Below are positions 1 through 6,902 of a DNA stretch of 8,779 nt, one piece after another. Origin of the DNA: Paracoccaceae bacterium (GTDB lineage: Bacteria > Pseudomonadota > Alphaproteobacteria > Rhodobacterales > Rhodobacteraceae); NCBI GenBank assembly GCA_007120685.1, contig SKNG01000326.1, positions 1-8,779 on the forward strand. Reading direction: 5' to 3'. Position numbers and translations under genes: made by a program. Below the pieces are notes generated by a model. It did not search any database. It was not told the DNA's origin and saw only the letters and a list, made by a program, of their open reading frames with translations. Positions within the stretch are counted from its first letter, which is position 1, and each line of letters begins with the position of its first letter.

Positions 1-716
1 AAGGGGCCGCCGCCGAGATAGGCGAAGAACACGCCCGCCCCGGCGCCCGAGGTCACGACATAGCCCCAGAACCGCGGCGAGGCGAAAAGCTCCGGATACT
101 GGCGCAATTGCGCGGCGAAGCTGGTGGCGCGGAGGGGCGCGGTCTCGCCCAGGTCGGCCCAGACCAGCGCCAGCATTGCCACGCCCATCACGAATAGCAG
201 CACGAAACTGGCCTGCCAGCCCACGGTTTCGTCCAGCACGCCGCCGATGATCGGCCCCAGCATCGGCGCTATCGACATGCCCATGGTGACATAGCCGATG
301 ATCGAGGCGGCATCGGCCTCGTCCACCATGTCGCGGGCGATGGCCCGGCTGAGCACCATGCCGGTGGCGATGATCGCCTGCGCGGTGCGGAACGCCAGGA
401 AGGCCTCGACGCTGGTGGCCAGCAGCGTGCCGACGGTGGCCAGCAGGAAGATGACCAGCGCGGCGATGATCAGCTTGCGCCGCCCGAACCGGTCCGACAG
501 CGGGCCGATGACCACCTGCAGGAGTGCGCTGGCGGCCAGATACAGCGACACCGATAGTTGCATCACCCCGTAATCCACCCCGAAATGCACCGCCATGTTC
601 GGCAGCGAGGGCAGAAAGATGTTCATGGTCACGGCAGACACCCCGGCAAGCAGGATCAGCGTGGCGATATGCGGCGGGGTGGTGCGGTCAAGAAACCGCA
701 ACGGGGGCATGTTCAT
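1..716 (-). CDS. Bcr/CflA-family multidrug efflux transporter (MFS), N-terminal part
   Basis: Reading the minus strand from 716 to the left edge gives 238 residues with no stop, so the C-terminal part lies outside the window. The protein is hydrophobic throughout. Residues 71-82 (GPLSDRFGRRKL) are the major facilitator motif A between helices 2 and 3. MNIFLPSLPNM (31-41), MVLSRAIARDM (120-130) and PMLGPIIGG (151-159) match the conserved blocks of the Bcr/CflA drug:H+ antiporter family, whose members are about 400 residues and export small toxic compounds across the inner membrane. The family call is firm; the substrate cannot be read from sequence. I chose the ATG at 716; an in-frame ATG at 761 would add 15 residues and another at 710 would remove two. 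None has a clear ribosome binding site. The gene is divergent from pccB and has no evident metabolic link to it. Confidence 0.88.
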   Translation of the reverse strand, partial: MNMPPLRFLDRTTPPHIATLILLAGVSAVTMNIFLPSLPNMAVHFGVDYGVMQLSVSLYLAASALLQVVIGPLSDRFGRRKLIIAALVIFLLATVGTLLATSVEAFLAFRTAQAIIATGMVLSRAIARDMVDEADAASIIGYVTMGMSIAPMLGPIIGGVLDETVGWQASFVLLFVMGVAMLALVWADLGETAPLRATSFAAQLRQYPELFASPRFWGYVVTSGAGAGVFFAYLGGGP

Positions 717-920
717 GCTTAACAGGTGTAGTTTTGGCCCTGCCGGAAGTCCAGAGCGCATCGGCAGCCGCGGCTATGGGCAGGCCAGGTGCCGCCACGC
801 GACTTTGCAATTATTCATTTCGCAGTCGGGCCGATTGACCCGATATGCAAATTTTCTGGTTTTTCCTTTCCTTGCCTTGTGCGCTGGATGTATACGCGCG
901 CCAGAGCGAAGGAGGGCGCG
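717..920. promoter_or_regulatory. Divergent regulatory region between the transporter and pccB
   Basis: This 204-base spacer holds no credible gene and must contain the start signals for both divergent genes. Its middle (about 800-870) is distinctly more AT-rich than the surroundings. It contains TTTGCAAT (804-811), TTTCGCAG (818-825), TTGACC (835-840, possible -35) and TATGCAAA (844-851). No good -10 hexamer sits 16-18 bases after TTGACC, so the exact promoter is unresolved. The TTTGCAA-like words resemble half-sites of the PccR/ScfR short-chain acyl-CoA regulators that control pccB in Rhodobacter, as I recall them, but I do not find the expected two half-sites with a 4-base gap. Confidence 0.5.
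805..825 (+). promoter_or_regulatory. Candidate operator, copy A (TTGCAAT-N4-CATTTCGCAG)
   Basis: A two-part sequence, TTGCAAT then CATTTCGCAG four bases later, lies about 116 bases before the pccB start codon. A near-identical arrangement occurs at 3393-3414 upstream of a lipoprotein gene (spacer 5 instead of 4), and a looser one at 4142-4159. The recurrence at three gene starts is visible in the sequence; its role as a binding site is inference. Confidence 0.35.
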
Positions 921-2453
921 ATGAAGGACATCCTGCAGGAACTGGAGACGCGCCGCGCGCAGGCGCGGCTGGGCGGCGGCGAAAAACGCATCGCCGCGCA
1001 GCACGCCAAGGGCAAGCTGACCGCGCGCGAGAGGGTGGAACTGCTGCTGGACGAAGGCAGTTTCGAGGAATTCGACATGTTCGTCGCGCATCGCTGCACC
1101 GATTTCGGCATGAGCGACGACAGGCCGGCGGGCGACGGGGTGGTGACCGGCTGGGGCACGATCAACGGCCGGCAGGTCTATGTGTTCAGCCAGGATTTCA
1201 CTGTCATGGGCGGCTCGGTGTCGGAAACCCATGCCGCCAAGATCTGCAAGATCATGGACATGGCCATCCAGAACGGCGCCCCGGTGATCGGCCTGAACGA
1301 TTCCGGCGGCGCGCGCATTCAGGAAGGGGTCGCCAGCCTCGCCGCCTATGGCGAGGTCTTTCAGCGCAACATCCTGGCCAGCGGCGTGATCCCGCAGATC
1401 AGCGTCATCATGGGTCCCTGCGCGGGCGGGGCGGTCTACAGCCCGGCGATGACCGATTTCATCTTCATGGTGCGCGACTCGTCCTACATGTTCGTCACCG
1501 GCCCAGATGTAGTGAAGACCGTCACCAATGAGGTCGTCACGGCCGAGGAACTGGGCGGCGCCAGCACCCATACCCGCAAATCCTCGGTCGCCGACGCGGC
1601 GTTCGAAAACGATGTCGAGGCGTTGATCGAGGTCCGCCGCCTGGTCGATTACCTGCCGCTGAACAACCAGGCCAAACCGCCCGTTCGCCCCTTCTTTGAC
1701 GCGCCGGACCGGCTGGAACCCAGCCTGGACACGCTGGTGCCGGACAACCCGAACACGCCCTACGACATGAAGGAACTGATACAGAAGGTCGCCGACGAGG
1801 GCGATTTCTACGAAATCCAGGCCGATTTCGCCAAGAACATCATCACCGGCTTCATCCGGCTGGAGGGGCGCAGCGTGGGCGTGGTGGCCAATCAACCGAT
1901 GGTGCTGGCCGGGTGCCTGGACATCGACGCCAGCCGCAAGGCCGCGCGCTTCGTGCGTTTCTGCGACGCTTTCGAGATCCCCATCCTGACCTTCGTCGAT
2001 GTGCCGGGTTTCCTGCCGGGCACCGGGCAGGAATACAACGGCATCATCAAGCATGGTGCGAAGCTTCTGTTCGCCTATGGCGAGGCAACTGTGCCGAAGG
2101 TCACGGTGCTGACCCGCAAGACCTATGGCGGGGCCTATGTGGTGATGAGTTCCAAGCATCTGCGCGGCGATTTCAACTATGCCTGGCCCACGGCCGAAGT
2201 GGCGGTGATGGGCGCCAAGGGGGCGGTGGAGATCCTGTATCGCTCGGAACTGGGTGACGCCGAAAAGATCGGCGCGCGCACGCAGGATTACGAGGACCGC
2301 TTCGCCAATCCCTTCGTCGCAGCCGAAAAGGGTTTCATCGACGAGGTGATCATGCCGCAGTCCACGCGCAAGCGGGTCTGCCGGGCGTTTGCCTCTCTGC
2401 GCAACAAGAAGCTGACCAACCCGTGGAAGAAGCACGACAACATCCCCCTGTGA
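921..2453 (+). CDS. pccB: Propionyl-CoA carboxylase, beta (carboxyltransferase) subunit
   Basis: This encodes 510 residues, the usual PccB length. The subunit transfers the carboxyl group from carboxybiotin on PccA to propionyl-CoA, giving methylmalonyl-CoA in the cytoplasm; the holoenzyme of this family is an alpha6-beta6 complex. The ATG at 921 follows a near-perfect Shine-Dalgarno AAGGAGG (909-915), and the protein begins MKDILQELETRRAQARLGGG as in related enzymes. The N-terminal crotonase-like half carries NDSGGARIQEG and GPCAGGAVYSPAM, the glycine-rich acyl-CoA oxyanion-hole region. The C-terminal half carries DVPGFLPGTGQEYNGIIKHG and TRKTYGGAYVVMSSKHL, the carboxybiotin-side region. The family also includes acetyl-CoA carboxylases and methylmalonyl-CoA decarboxylase, but a nearby pccA and a mutase gene make propionyl-CoA the likely substrate. 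The stop overlaps the next gene's GTG start. Confidence 0.97.
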   Translation: MKDILQELETRRAQARLGGGEKRIAAQHAKGKLTARERVELLLDEGSFEEFDMFVAHRCTDFGMSDDRPAGDGVVTGWGTINGRQVYVFSQDFTVMGGSVSETHAAKICKIMDMAIQNGAPVIGLNDSGGARIQEGVASLAAYGEVFQRNILASGVIPQISVIMGPCAGGAVYSPAMTDFIFMVRDSSYMFVTGPDVVKTVTNEVVTAEELGGASTHTRKSSVADAAFENDVEALIEVRRLVDYLPLNNQAKPPVRPFFDAPDRLEPSLDTLVPDNPNTPYDMKELIQKVADEGDFYEIQADFAKNIITGFIRLEGRSVGVVANQPMVLAGCLDIDASRKAARFVRFCDAFEIPILTFVDVPGFLPGTGQEYNGIIKHGAKLLFAYGEATVPKVTVLTRKTYGGAYVVMSSKHLRGDFNYAWPTAEVAVMGAKGAVEILYRSELGDAEKIGARTQDYEDRFANPFVAAEKGFIDEVIMPQSTRKRVCRAFASLRNKKLTNPWKKHDNIPL

Positions 2454-2881
2454 CGGCGCCCTACGGCCATCCGGATGCGCGCGGCTTCGCGGCCGACCGG
2501 CTGCTGGAAAGCGAGCGGATGGCGTTGGCGGTGGCCGGCGCGCCGCTGGCGCTGTTGATGACCCAACTGGCCACCATCGGCGCGGCGGCGGATTGGGTGC
2601 GGGGGCTGGCGACGCTGTCGATCGTCTGTTTCGTCTATTGCTGTGTCTGGCAGGTGTATATCGTGAACTATGCAACCTACTGGCTTGCCGCCGAACGGAT
2701 CGGCGATGATGGCGCCGCCCTGCCCGGGCGCGGACTGCTGCGGGCCTTCAAACTCGGCGAAACCTACACCGAAGAGGGGCTGACTGTGCTGATCCGCCCG
2801 TCACGGCTGCACTACGCCCTGGCCTACTGGATCGGGGGCGTGGCGGGGTTGGCGGTTGCCTTCGGGGTGATCTGGACATGA
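2450..2881 (+). CDS. Small membrane protein of unknown function, coupled to pccB
   Basis: A 143-residue protein I do not recognise. The chosen start is the GTG at 2450, which overlaps the pccB stop as GTGA, a common arrangement for translational coupling; another in-frame GTG at 2423 would add nine residues. There are three predicted membrane helices: about residues 25-46, 54-79 (rich in aromatic and cysteine residues, including VYCCVWQVYIVNYATYW) and 120-142. Between helices 2 and 3 is a polar stretch of about 40 residues with GLLRAFKLGETYTEEGLTVL. The coding frame is kept cleanly to a stop that overlaps the following gene by four bases. Position suggests co-transcription with pccB, but nothing in the sequence shows a link to propionate metabolism; a transport or envelope role is only a guess. 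Confidence 0.72.
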   Translation: MTAPYGHPDARGFAADRLLESERMALAVAGAPLALLMTQLATIGAAADWVRGLATLSIVCFVYCCVWQVYIVNYATYWLAAERIGDDGAALPGRGLLRAFKLGETYTEEGLTVLIRPSRLHYALAYWIGGVAGLAVAFGVIWT

Positions 2882-3321
2882 TCGGCGCGGGCTCCCGGCA
2901 TCTGTCGATGCGCCATCGCTTGGTGGCCGGCGCGCTGCTGGCCATCGCCACGCTTAGCGCCGCCGCGCTGTCGCTCGCACCCGGCAGAGCAGGCGAGGGC
3001 TTTGCCTTGCCCGGGTCAGGTCTGGAGCTTCGCCTGCAGGAAATCATCTGGGATGACGAAGACCGGATCGGACGCTTCCGCTTCGTCGCCCCCGGCCTGC
3101 CTGACGTCATCGACGGGCAAGACCCGCTGGACGCAGACATGATGGCGCTGTGCAACGGCTTCGCCGTGCCGCTGATGCGCGGGCTGCAACCGGACTGGCA
3201 GCAGATTGTCCTGTCCCTGGCCTCGCGCCCCACACCGTTCGGCGAATACGACCCAGAGGCTGTGCAGGTGTTCGAGGGTTTCGAGATCCGCGATGGCGTT
3301 TGCGATTGGGGAGAATTCTGA
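2878..3321 (+). CDS. Probable exported small protein, function unknown
   Basis: A 147-residue protein whose ATG (2878) overlaps the previous stop as ATGA, making it the third gene of a coupled pccB operon. A second in-frame ATG at 2908 gives a more typical signal peptide: basic RHR followed by a hydrophobic stretch LVAGALLAIATLSAAAL and a small-residue region near APGRAGEG. The remaining roughly 105 residues are acidic with no further membrane helix, and contain FRFVAPGLPD, a single conserved-looking CNGFAVPLMR, and a second cysteine near the C-terminus (GVCDWGEF); the two cysteines could form a disulfide in the periplasm. It resembles a short Rhodobacterales family I recall as DUF6497, but I hold that loosely. 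No function is proposed. Confidence 0.72.
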   Translation: MIGAGSRHLSMRHRLVAGALLAIATLSAAALSLAPGRAGEGFALPGSGLELRLQEIIWDDEDRIGRFRFVAPGLPDVIDGQDPLDADMMALCNGFAVPLMRGLQPDWQQIVLSLASRPTPFGEYDPEAVQVFEGFEIRDGVCDWGEF

Positions 3322-3392
3322 TGGCAGGTTCGGTTAGTGTCAACAATGCCCCATGCGTCACGCCGAAAACACGGTGTCTGACAGAATCGAGA

Positions 3393-3414
3393 TTGCAATA
3401 CTGGCATTTTGCAG
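3393..3414 (+). promoter_or_regulatory. Candidate operator, copy B (TTGCAAT-N5-CATTTTGCAG)
   Basis: TTGCAAT (3393-3399) and CATTTTGCAG (3405-3414) repeat the arrangement seen before pccB with one extra spacer base. The site is 125 bases before the lipoprotein start at 3518. The match is direct; the regulatory meaning is inferred. Confidence 0.35.
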
Positions 3415-3436
3415 CGCTTCGGCATACACTCTGCAG

Positions 3437-3481
3437 CGGTACGGCCGGATCCGGCCGTGCCGAAACGGCGCCCAAGCGCCG
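3437..3481. repeat. Two adjacent inverted repeats in the leader
   Basis: Positions 3437-3462 form a 26-base palindrome centred on GGATCC, with 13-base arms broken only by one T-G pair (3440/3459). Three As later, CGGCGC (3466-3471) and GCGCCG (3476-3481) form a 6-bp stem with a CCAA loop. No U-run follows either, so classical intrinsic termination is doubtful. They end about 26 bases before the Shine-Dalgarno of the lipoprotein gene. Possible roles are ending the pccB transcript, protecting RNA, or binding a dimeric regulator. Confidence 0.6.
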
Positions 3482-3517
3482 ATCAAGGCTGAAACCTGAA
3501 ACGAGCTGGAGCAGACC

Positions 3518-3670
3518 ATGTACCGATCGATCCGAGTGGCGTTTGTCGCCCTCATTGCCCTGCCTGTCCTGGCGGGCTGCCACCACTTCCACCGTGCCGA
3601 GCCCGAACCGGTCATCGTGCCGGTGCAGCCGGTCGAAGCCGAACCGACGCACAGGAGCAAGTACCGCTAA
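3518..3670 (+). CDS. Tiny histidine- and proline-rich lipoprotein (50 residues)
   Basis: A 50-residue protein with a complete lipoprotein signal: basic MYRSIR, hydrophobic VAFVALIALPVLAGC, with lipobox LAGC and acylated Cys at residue 21. Signal peptidase II processing would leave about 30 residues. The residue after Cys is His, not Asp, so by the Lol rule outer-membrane sorting is likely. The mature part begins CHHFHR, followed by a Pro/Glu/Val stretch (EPEPVIVPVQPVEAEP) and a basic end (HRSKYR); it looks unstructured. GGAG (3508-3511) precedes the ATG by six bases. The start and lipobox are clear despite the small size. It resembles short roseobacter lipoproteins of unknown role. The three early histidines might bind metal, which is a guess. 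Confidence 0.75.
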   Translation: MYRSIRVAFVALIALPVLAGCHHFHRAEPEPVIVPVQPVEAEPTHRSKYR

Positions 3671-3687
3671 GCGCCGCGCGCCCGTTT

Positions 3688-3717
3688 CCTGCCCGGCCCC
3701 CAGACGGGCCGGGCAGG
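3688..3717 (+). terminator. Strong GC hairpin after the small lipoprotein gene
   Basis: CCTGCCCGGCCC (3688-3699) and GGGCCGGGCAGG (3706-3717) pair perfectly over 12 bp around a six-base loop, 18 bases after the stop at 3668-3670. No T-run follows, so it may act as a weak terminator or an RNA-stabilising 3' end. The stem itself is certain; the role is inferred from position. Confidence 0.6.
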
Positions 3718-3721
3718 CCCT

Positions 3722-3748
3722 CCCCCTGCACCGTGTCCAGGGGGCAGC
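3722..3748 (+). promoter_or_regulatory. Hairpin that can hide a Shine-Dalgarno sequence
   Basis: CCCCCTG (3722-3728) can pair with CAGGGGG (3738-3744) across a nine-base loop. The right arm contains the AGGGGG ribosome binding site of the gene starting at 3749. With the strong 3688-3717 hairpin immediately upstream, ribosome access may be restricted unless the first stem is opened. Pairing is seen in sequence; control of translation is inference. Confidence 0.4.
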
Positions 3749-4138
3749 ATGCTGAAACATCGCGGCTTTCCCGGCCGTCTGCCCGGCACGGATTTCCAGT
3801 TCACCATCCGCCGCGCCAACAAGGACGGCGCCACGCCCCTGATCGCGCGCAAGCGCTTTGCCGACCGGCGCCCGGCCGACCGCCGCGCCGATGCGGCCTT
3901 CATGGCCGCGCTCTGGGAACATTTCGGCGACCAGCCTTTCGAGCGCGGCAACCTGGATGCCGGCCGCCTGTCCTGGCTCTTCGGGCGCGAGGTTGTGCCG
4001 GCAGAAGACCCGTTCGATCCCACCAGCTACGAAGCGCTGCTGCGCGTCGATGCCGATGCCGCCCGCATCAGCTTTCCGCAGATTTTTGCTGATTGCGACC
4101 TGGGTAACGTAGAAGATATCGGAAAGGGCTGGCCTTGA
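3749..4138 (+). CDS. Hypothetical protein, 129 residues, unrecognised
   Basis: I do not recognise this protein. The ATG at 3749 has AGGGGG (3739-3744) four bases upstream, slightly close. The N-terminal half is basic (MLKHRGFPGRLPGTDFQF, then many Arg around RKRFADRRPADRRADAAF, residues 34-51) and the C-terminal half is acidic (EDPFDPTSYEALLRVDADAA). There is no signal peptide, membrane helix, cysteine cluster or nucleotide-binding motif; one Cys lies near the end (FADCDLGN). Composition suggests a soluble cytoplasmic protein. Codon use is like that of its GC-rich neighbours, and alternative frames here are shorter and lack a start signal. The last 40 bases are more AT-rich and may contain the -35 of the next promoter. 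It lies between two lipoprotein genes upstream of pccA; nothing shows its job. Confidence 0.65.
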   Translation: MLKHRGFPGRLPGTDFQFTIRRANKDGATPLIARKRFADRRPADRRADAAFMAALWEHFGDQPFERGNLDAGRLSWLFGREVVPAEDPFDPTSYEALLRVDADAARISFPQIFADCDLGNVEDIGKGWP

Positions 4139-4165
4139 TAGTTGGATTTGTGGCATTTTCATACT
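4135..4165 (+). promoter_or_regulatory. Possible promoter and candidate operator copy C
   Basis: TTGATA (4135-4140, five of six bases of the sigma-70 -35) and CATACT (4160-4165, four of six of -10) are 19 bases apart, slightly long. Between them, TTGGATTTGTGGCATTTT (4142-4159) matches copy B at 14 of 18 positions without gaps. It lies 47-77 bases before the lipoprotein start at 4212, a sensible promoter distance. The -35 overlaps the end of the upstream gene. Confidence 0.35.
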
Positions 4166-4211
4166 CCACCGGCCGACAGAGCCGGGCGCTTGAGGCAGGC
4201 CAGGAGCAGAC

Positions 4212-4418
4212 ATGTCACGCACTATCGTTGCGATTGGGTTCGCGGCTGCGTTGTTGGCGGGTTGCGGCAACACGCTTGGGGAACAGGCTCTTATCGGCGG
4301 CGGCGCCGGCGCGGCGGGGTCGCTGCTACTGGGCGGCGATCCGCTGCTGGGCACGGCCGTCGGTCTGGGCGGCAACCTGCTCTACTGTCACTTCAACTAC
4401 GGCGCCTGCTACTACTGA
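4212..4418 (+). CDS. Small glycine-rich lipoprotein (68 residues)
   Basis: The protein starts with MSRTIVAIGFAAALLAGC: a short basic end, a hydrophobic core and lipobox LAGC, with acylated Cys at residue 18 and Gly next, consistent with an envelope lipoprotein that is not retained by an Asp+2 signal. The mature part, about 50 residues, is dominated by Gly, Ala and Leu (GGGAGAAGSLLLGG, 29-42; GTAVGLGGNLL, 47-57), a glycine-zipper-like pattern seen in small outer-membrane lipoproteins. It ends with an aromatic, cysteine-containing tail, YCHFNYGACYY, with Cys59 and Cys66 able to form a disulfide. AGGAG just upstream (4202-4206) supports the ATG at 4212. The RBS-to-start sequence (GGAGCAGACATG) nearly repeats that of the 3518 gene (GGAGCAGACCATG). 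Function unknown. Confidence 0.78.
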   Translation: MSRTIVAIGFAAALLAGCGNTLGEQALIGGGAGAAGSLLLGGDPLLGTAVGLGGNLLYCHFNYGACYY

Positions 4419-4492
4419 GCGGGCCCGGCATGTCGGTTTTTCGCCACGCCAGTCCCTGCCCGGGCCGGCGGGGCTTTCGGCCGTTCTGAATC

Positions 4493-4504
4493 GGGCCGCG
4501 GCCC
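4493..4504. repeat. 12-base palindrome next to the pccA ribosome binding site
   Basis: GGGCCGCGGCCC is a perfect palindrome ending just before the pccA Shine-Dalgarno (AGGGGGGAA, 4505-4513). The rest of 4419-4492 is a GC-rich spacer with a T-run at 4438-4442 and a weak 5-bp stem (4463-4467 with 4478-4482); I see no clear promoter for pccA there. It may be chance in GC-rich DNA. Confidence 0.35.
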
Positions 4505-4517
4505 AGGGGGGAAATCC

Positions 4518-6523
<2,006 letters not shown>

Positions 6524-6524
<1 letters not shown>

Positions 6525-6748
6525 TGGCCCGGATCGACAAGTTTGAGATGCAAGAAAAGTCTCGCCCAAGTGTTCACGCACCTGTAGAGGCAAGTTACAC
6601 AGTGTTCGATGTCGACGGCATTACATATTTGCAAATCGACACCTACGGCTCGGCTGACAGAAAACTCGCAAATAAAATCAGCCAATCCATCCAGCTAGGT
6701 CCCGATGGGATCGAGGGCTTGCGCACGATTCTTGACCGGCTACCATAA
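6524..6748 (+). CDS. Small low-GC protein coupled to pccA (accessory family)
   Basis: A 74-residue protein starting at the ATG that shares its A with the pccA stop (TGATG); GGAG (6512-6515), inside pccA, is its ribosome binding site. By count 113 of 225 bases are G/C (50%), well below both neighbours, with AT-rich codons (AAA, ATA-like stretches) unlike the rest of the window. The order is a polar N-terminus (MARIDKFEMQEKSRPSVHAP), then EASYTVFDVDGITYLQIDTYGS (about 23-44), then ADRKLANKISQSIQLGP and a short helix ending in ILDRLP. The QIDTYGS..R....KISQSIQL pattern fits a widespread short family often found in accessory DNA; I recall some entries carrying a dubious methionyl-tRNA formyltransferase label, which this length cannot support. 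Function unknown. Recent transfer is inferred from composition. Confidence 0.78.
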
Positions 6749-6807
6749 TGCCAACTCGCGCCCCCCTCATCTTGCCTCAAATACTCCGAGGGGGTTCCGA
6801 ACGCTCG

Positions 6808-6832
6808 GAAATCGCACCAGTGGTGCGATTTC
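6808..6832. terminator. Perfect 25-base inverted repeat
   Basis: GAAATCGCACCA (6808-6819) and TGGTGCGATTTC (6821-6832) are exact reverse complements around a single central G. In RNA this gives about 11 bp closed by an AGT loop, ending in AUUUC on the plus strand and, symmetrically, on the minus strand. It sits between the 6748 stop on plus and the 6903 stop on minus and could end both transcripts. Its first three bases are shared with the TTCCGA/TCGGAA hairpin, so the two cannot fully form together. Confidence 0.5.
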
Positions 6833-6861
6833 AGCGAAGGAACGGGCGGAGCCCCGGAGCG

Positions 6862-6896
6862 CAGCGGACGGGGGGCAGCGCCCCCCTGCCCCGCTG
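6862..6896. terminator. Long GC-rich nested hairpin, probable bidirectional terminator
   Basis: The inner stem GGGGGGC (6870-6876) / GCCCCCC (6880-6886) closes an AGC loop, and an outer stem CAGCGG (6862-6867) / CCGCTG (6891-6896) pairs around it with small internal bulges. It lies seven bases past the minus-strand stop at 6903-6905. There is no U-run on either side. Position favours a transcription barrier for the DUF4174 gene and for pccA-side read-through. Confidence 0.5.
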
Positions 6897-6902
6897 CCGC
6901 GC

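Larger units (their letters stand above)
3322..3517. other. Non-coding spacer with candidate operator and hairpins
   Basis: About 196 bases separate the pccB operon from the next lipoprotein gene. An open frame beginning at the ATG at 3321 runs through this stretch and across the next gene, but it looks like no protein, is rich in Arg, Ser and Cys, and has no membrane, signal or family motif. I read the region as untranslated leader. It contains the two-part sequence at 3393-3414 and two adjacent inverted repeats at 3437-3481. A possible -10 (TACACT, 3425-3430) has no convincing -35. Confidence 0.5.
6749..6902. repeat. Non-coding inverted-repeat block between convergent genes
   Basis: No gene is visible in these 154 bases. 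It holds four inverted repeats in succession: CCCCCTC/GAGGGGG (6762-6768 with 6788-6794) enclosing a TTGCCTCAAATACTCC segment; TTCCGA-ACGC-TCGGAA (6795-6810); a perfect 12-bp-arm repeat around one G (6808-6832); and a long GC stem (6862-6896). The TTGCCTCAAATACTCC-type segment with G-runs and C-runs is, as I recall, a recurring intergenic element in Rhodobacteraceae genomes; this could be settled by counting it across the genome. Confidence 0.65.

Noticed and set aside
804..863. A full PccR-type operator (two TTTGCAAA half-sites with a 4-base gap) before pccB
   Set aside because: Only single half-site-like words are present. The base windows four bases away do not match, so I report them as half-site-like only.
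774..2675. 633-codon open frame on the minus strand opposite pccB
   Set aside because: It is antisense to a certain pccB and is rich in His, Arg, Ala and Asp, as expected for the complement of GC-rich codons. It has no family motif.
3402..3414. Sigma-54-like TGGCA...TTTGCA
   Set aside because: The GG and GC dinucleotides are much closer than the spacing needed for a -24/-12 promoter.
3150..3755. 201-codon plus-strand frame crossing two genes and a spacer
   Set aside because: It overlaps the exported-protein gene and the tiny lipoprotein in another frame. It is Arg/Ser/Cys-rich and contains the hairpin region; the lipoprotein frame has a far better start and signal.
3107..4375. 422-codon minus-strand frame across the small genes
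   Set aside because: It is proline/arginine-rich with no motif, and it runs through terminator-like hairpins. The plus-strand frames carry lipoboxes and ribosome binding sites.
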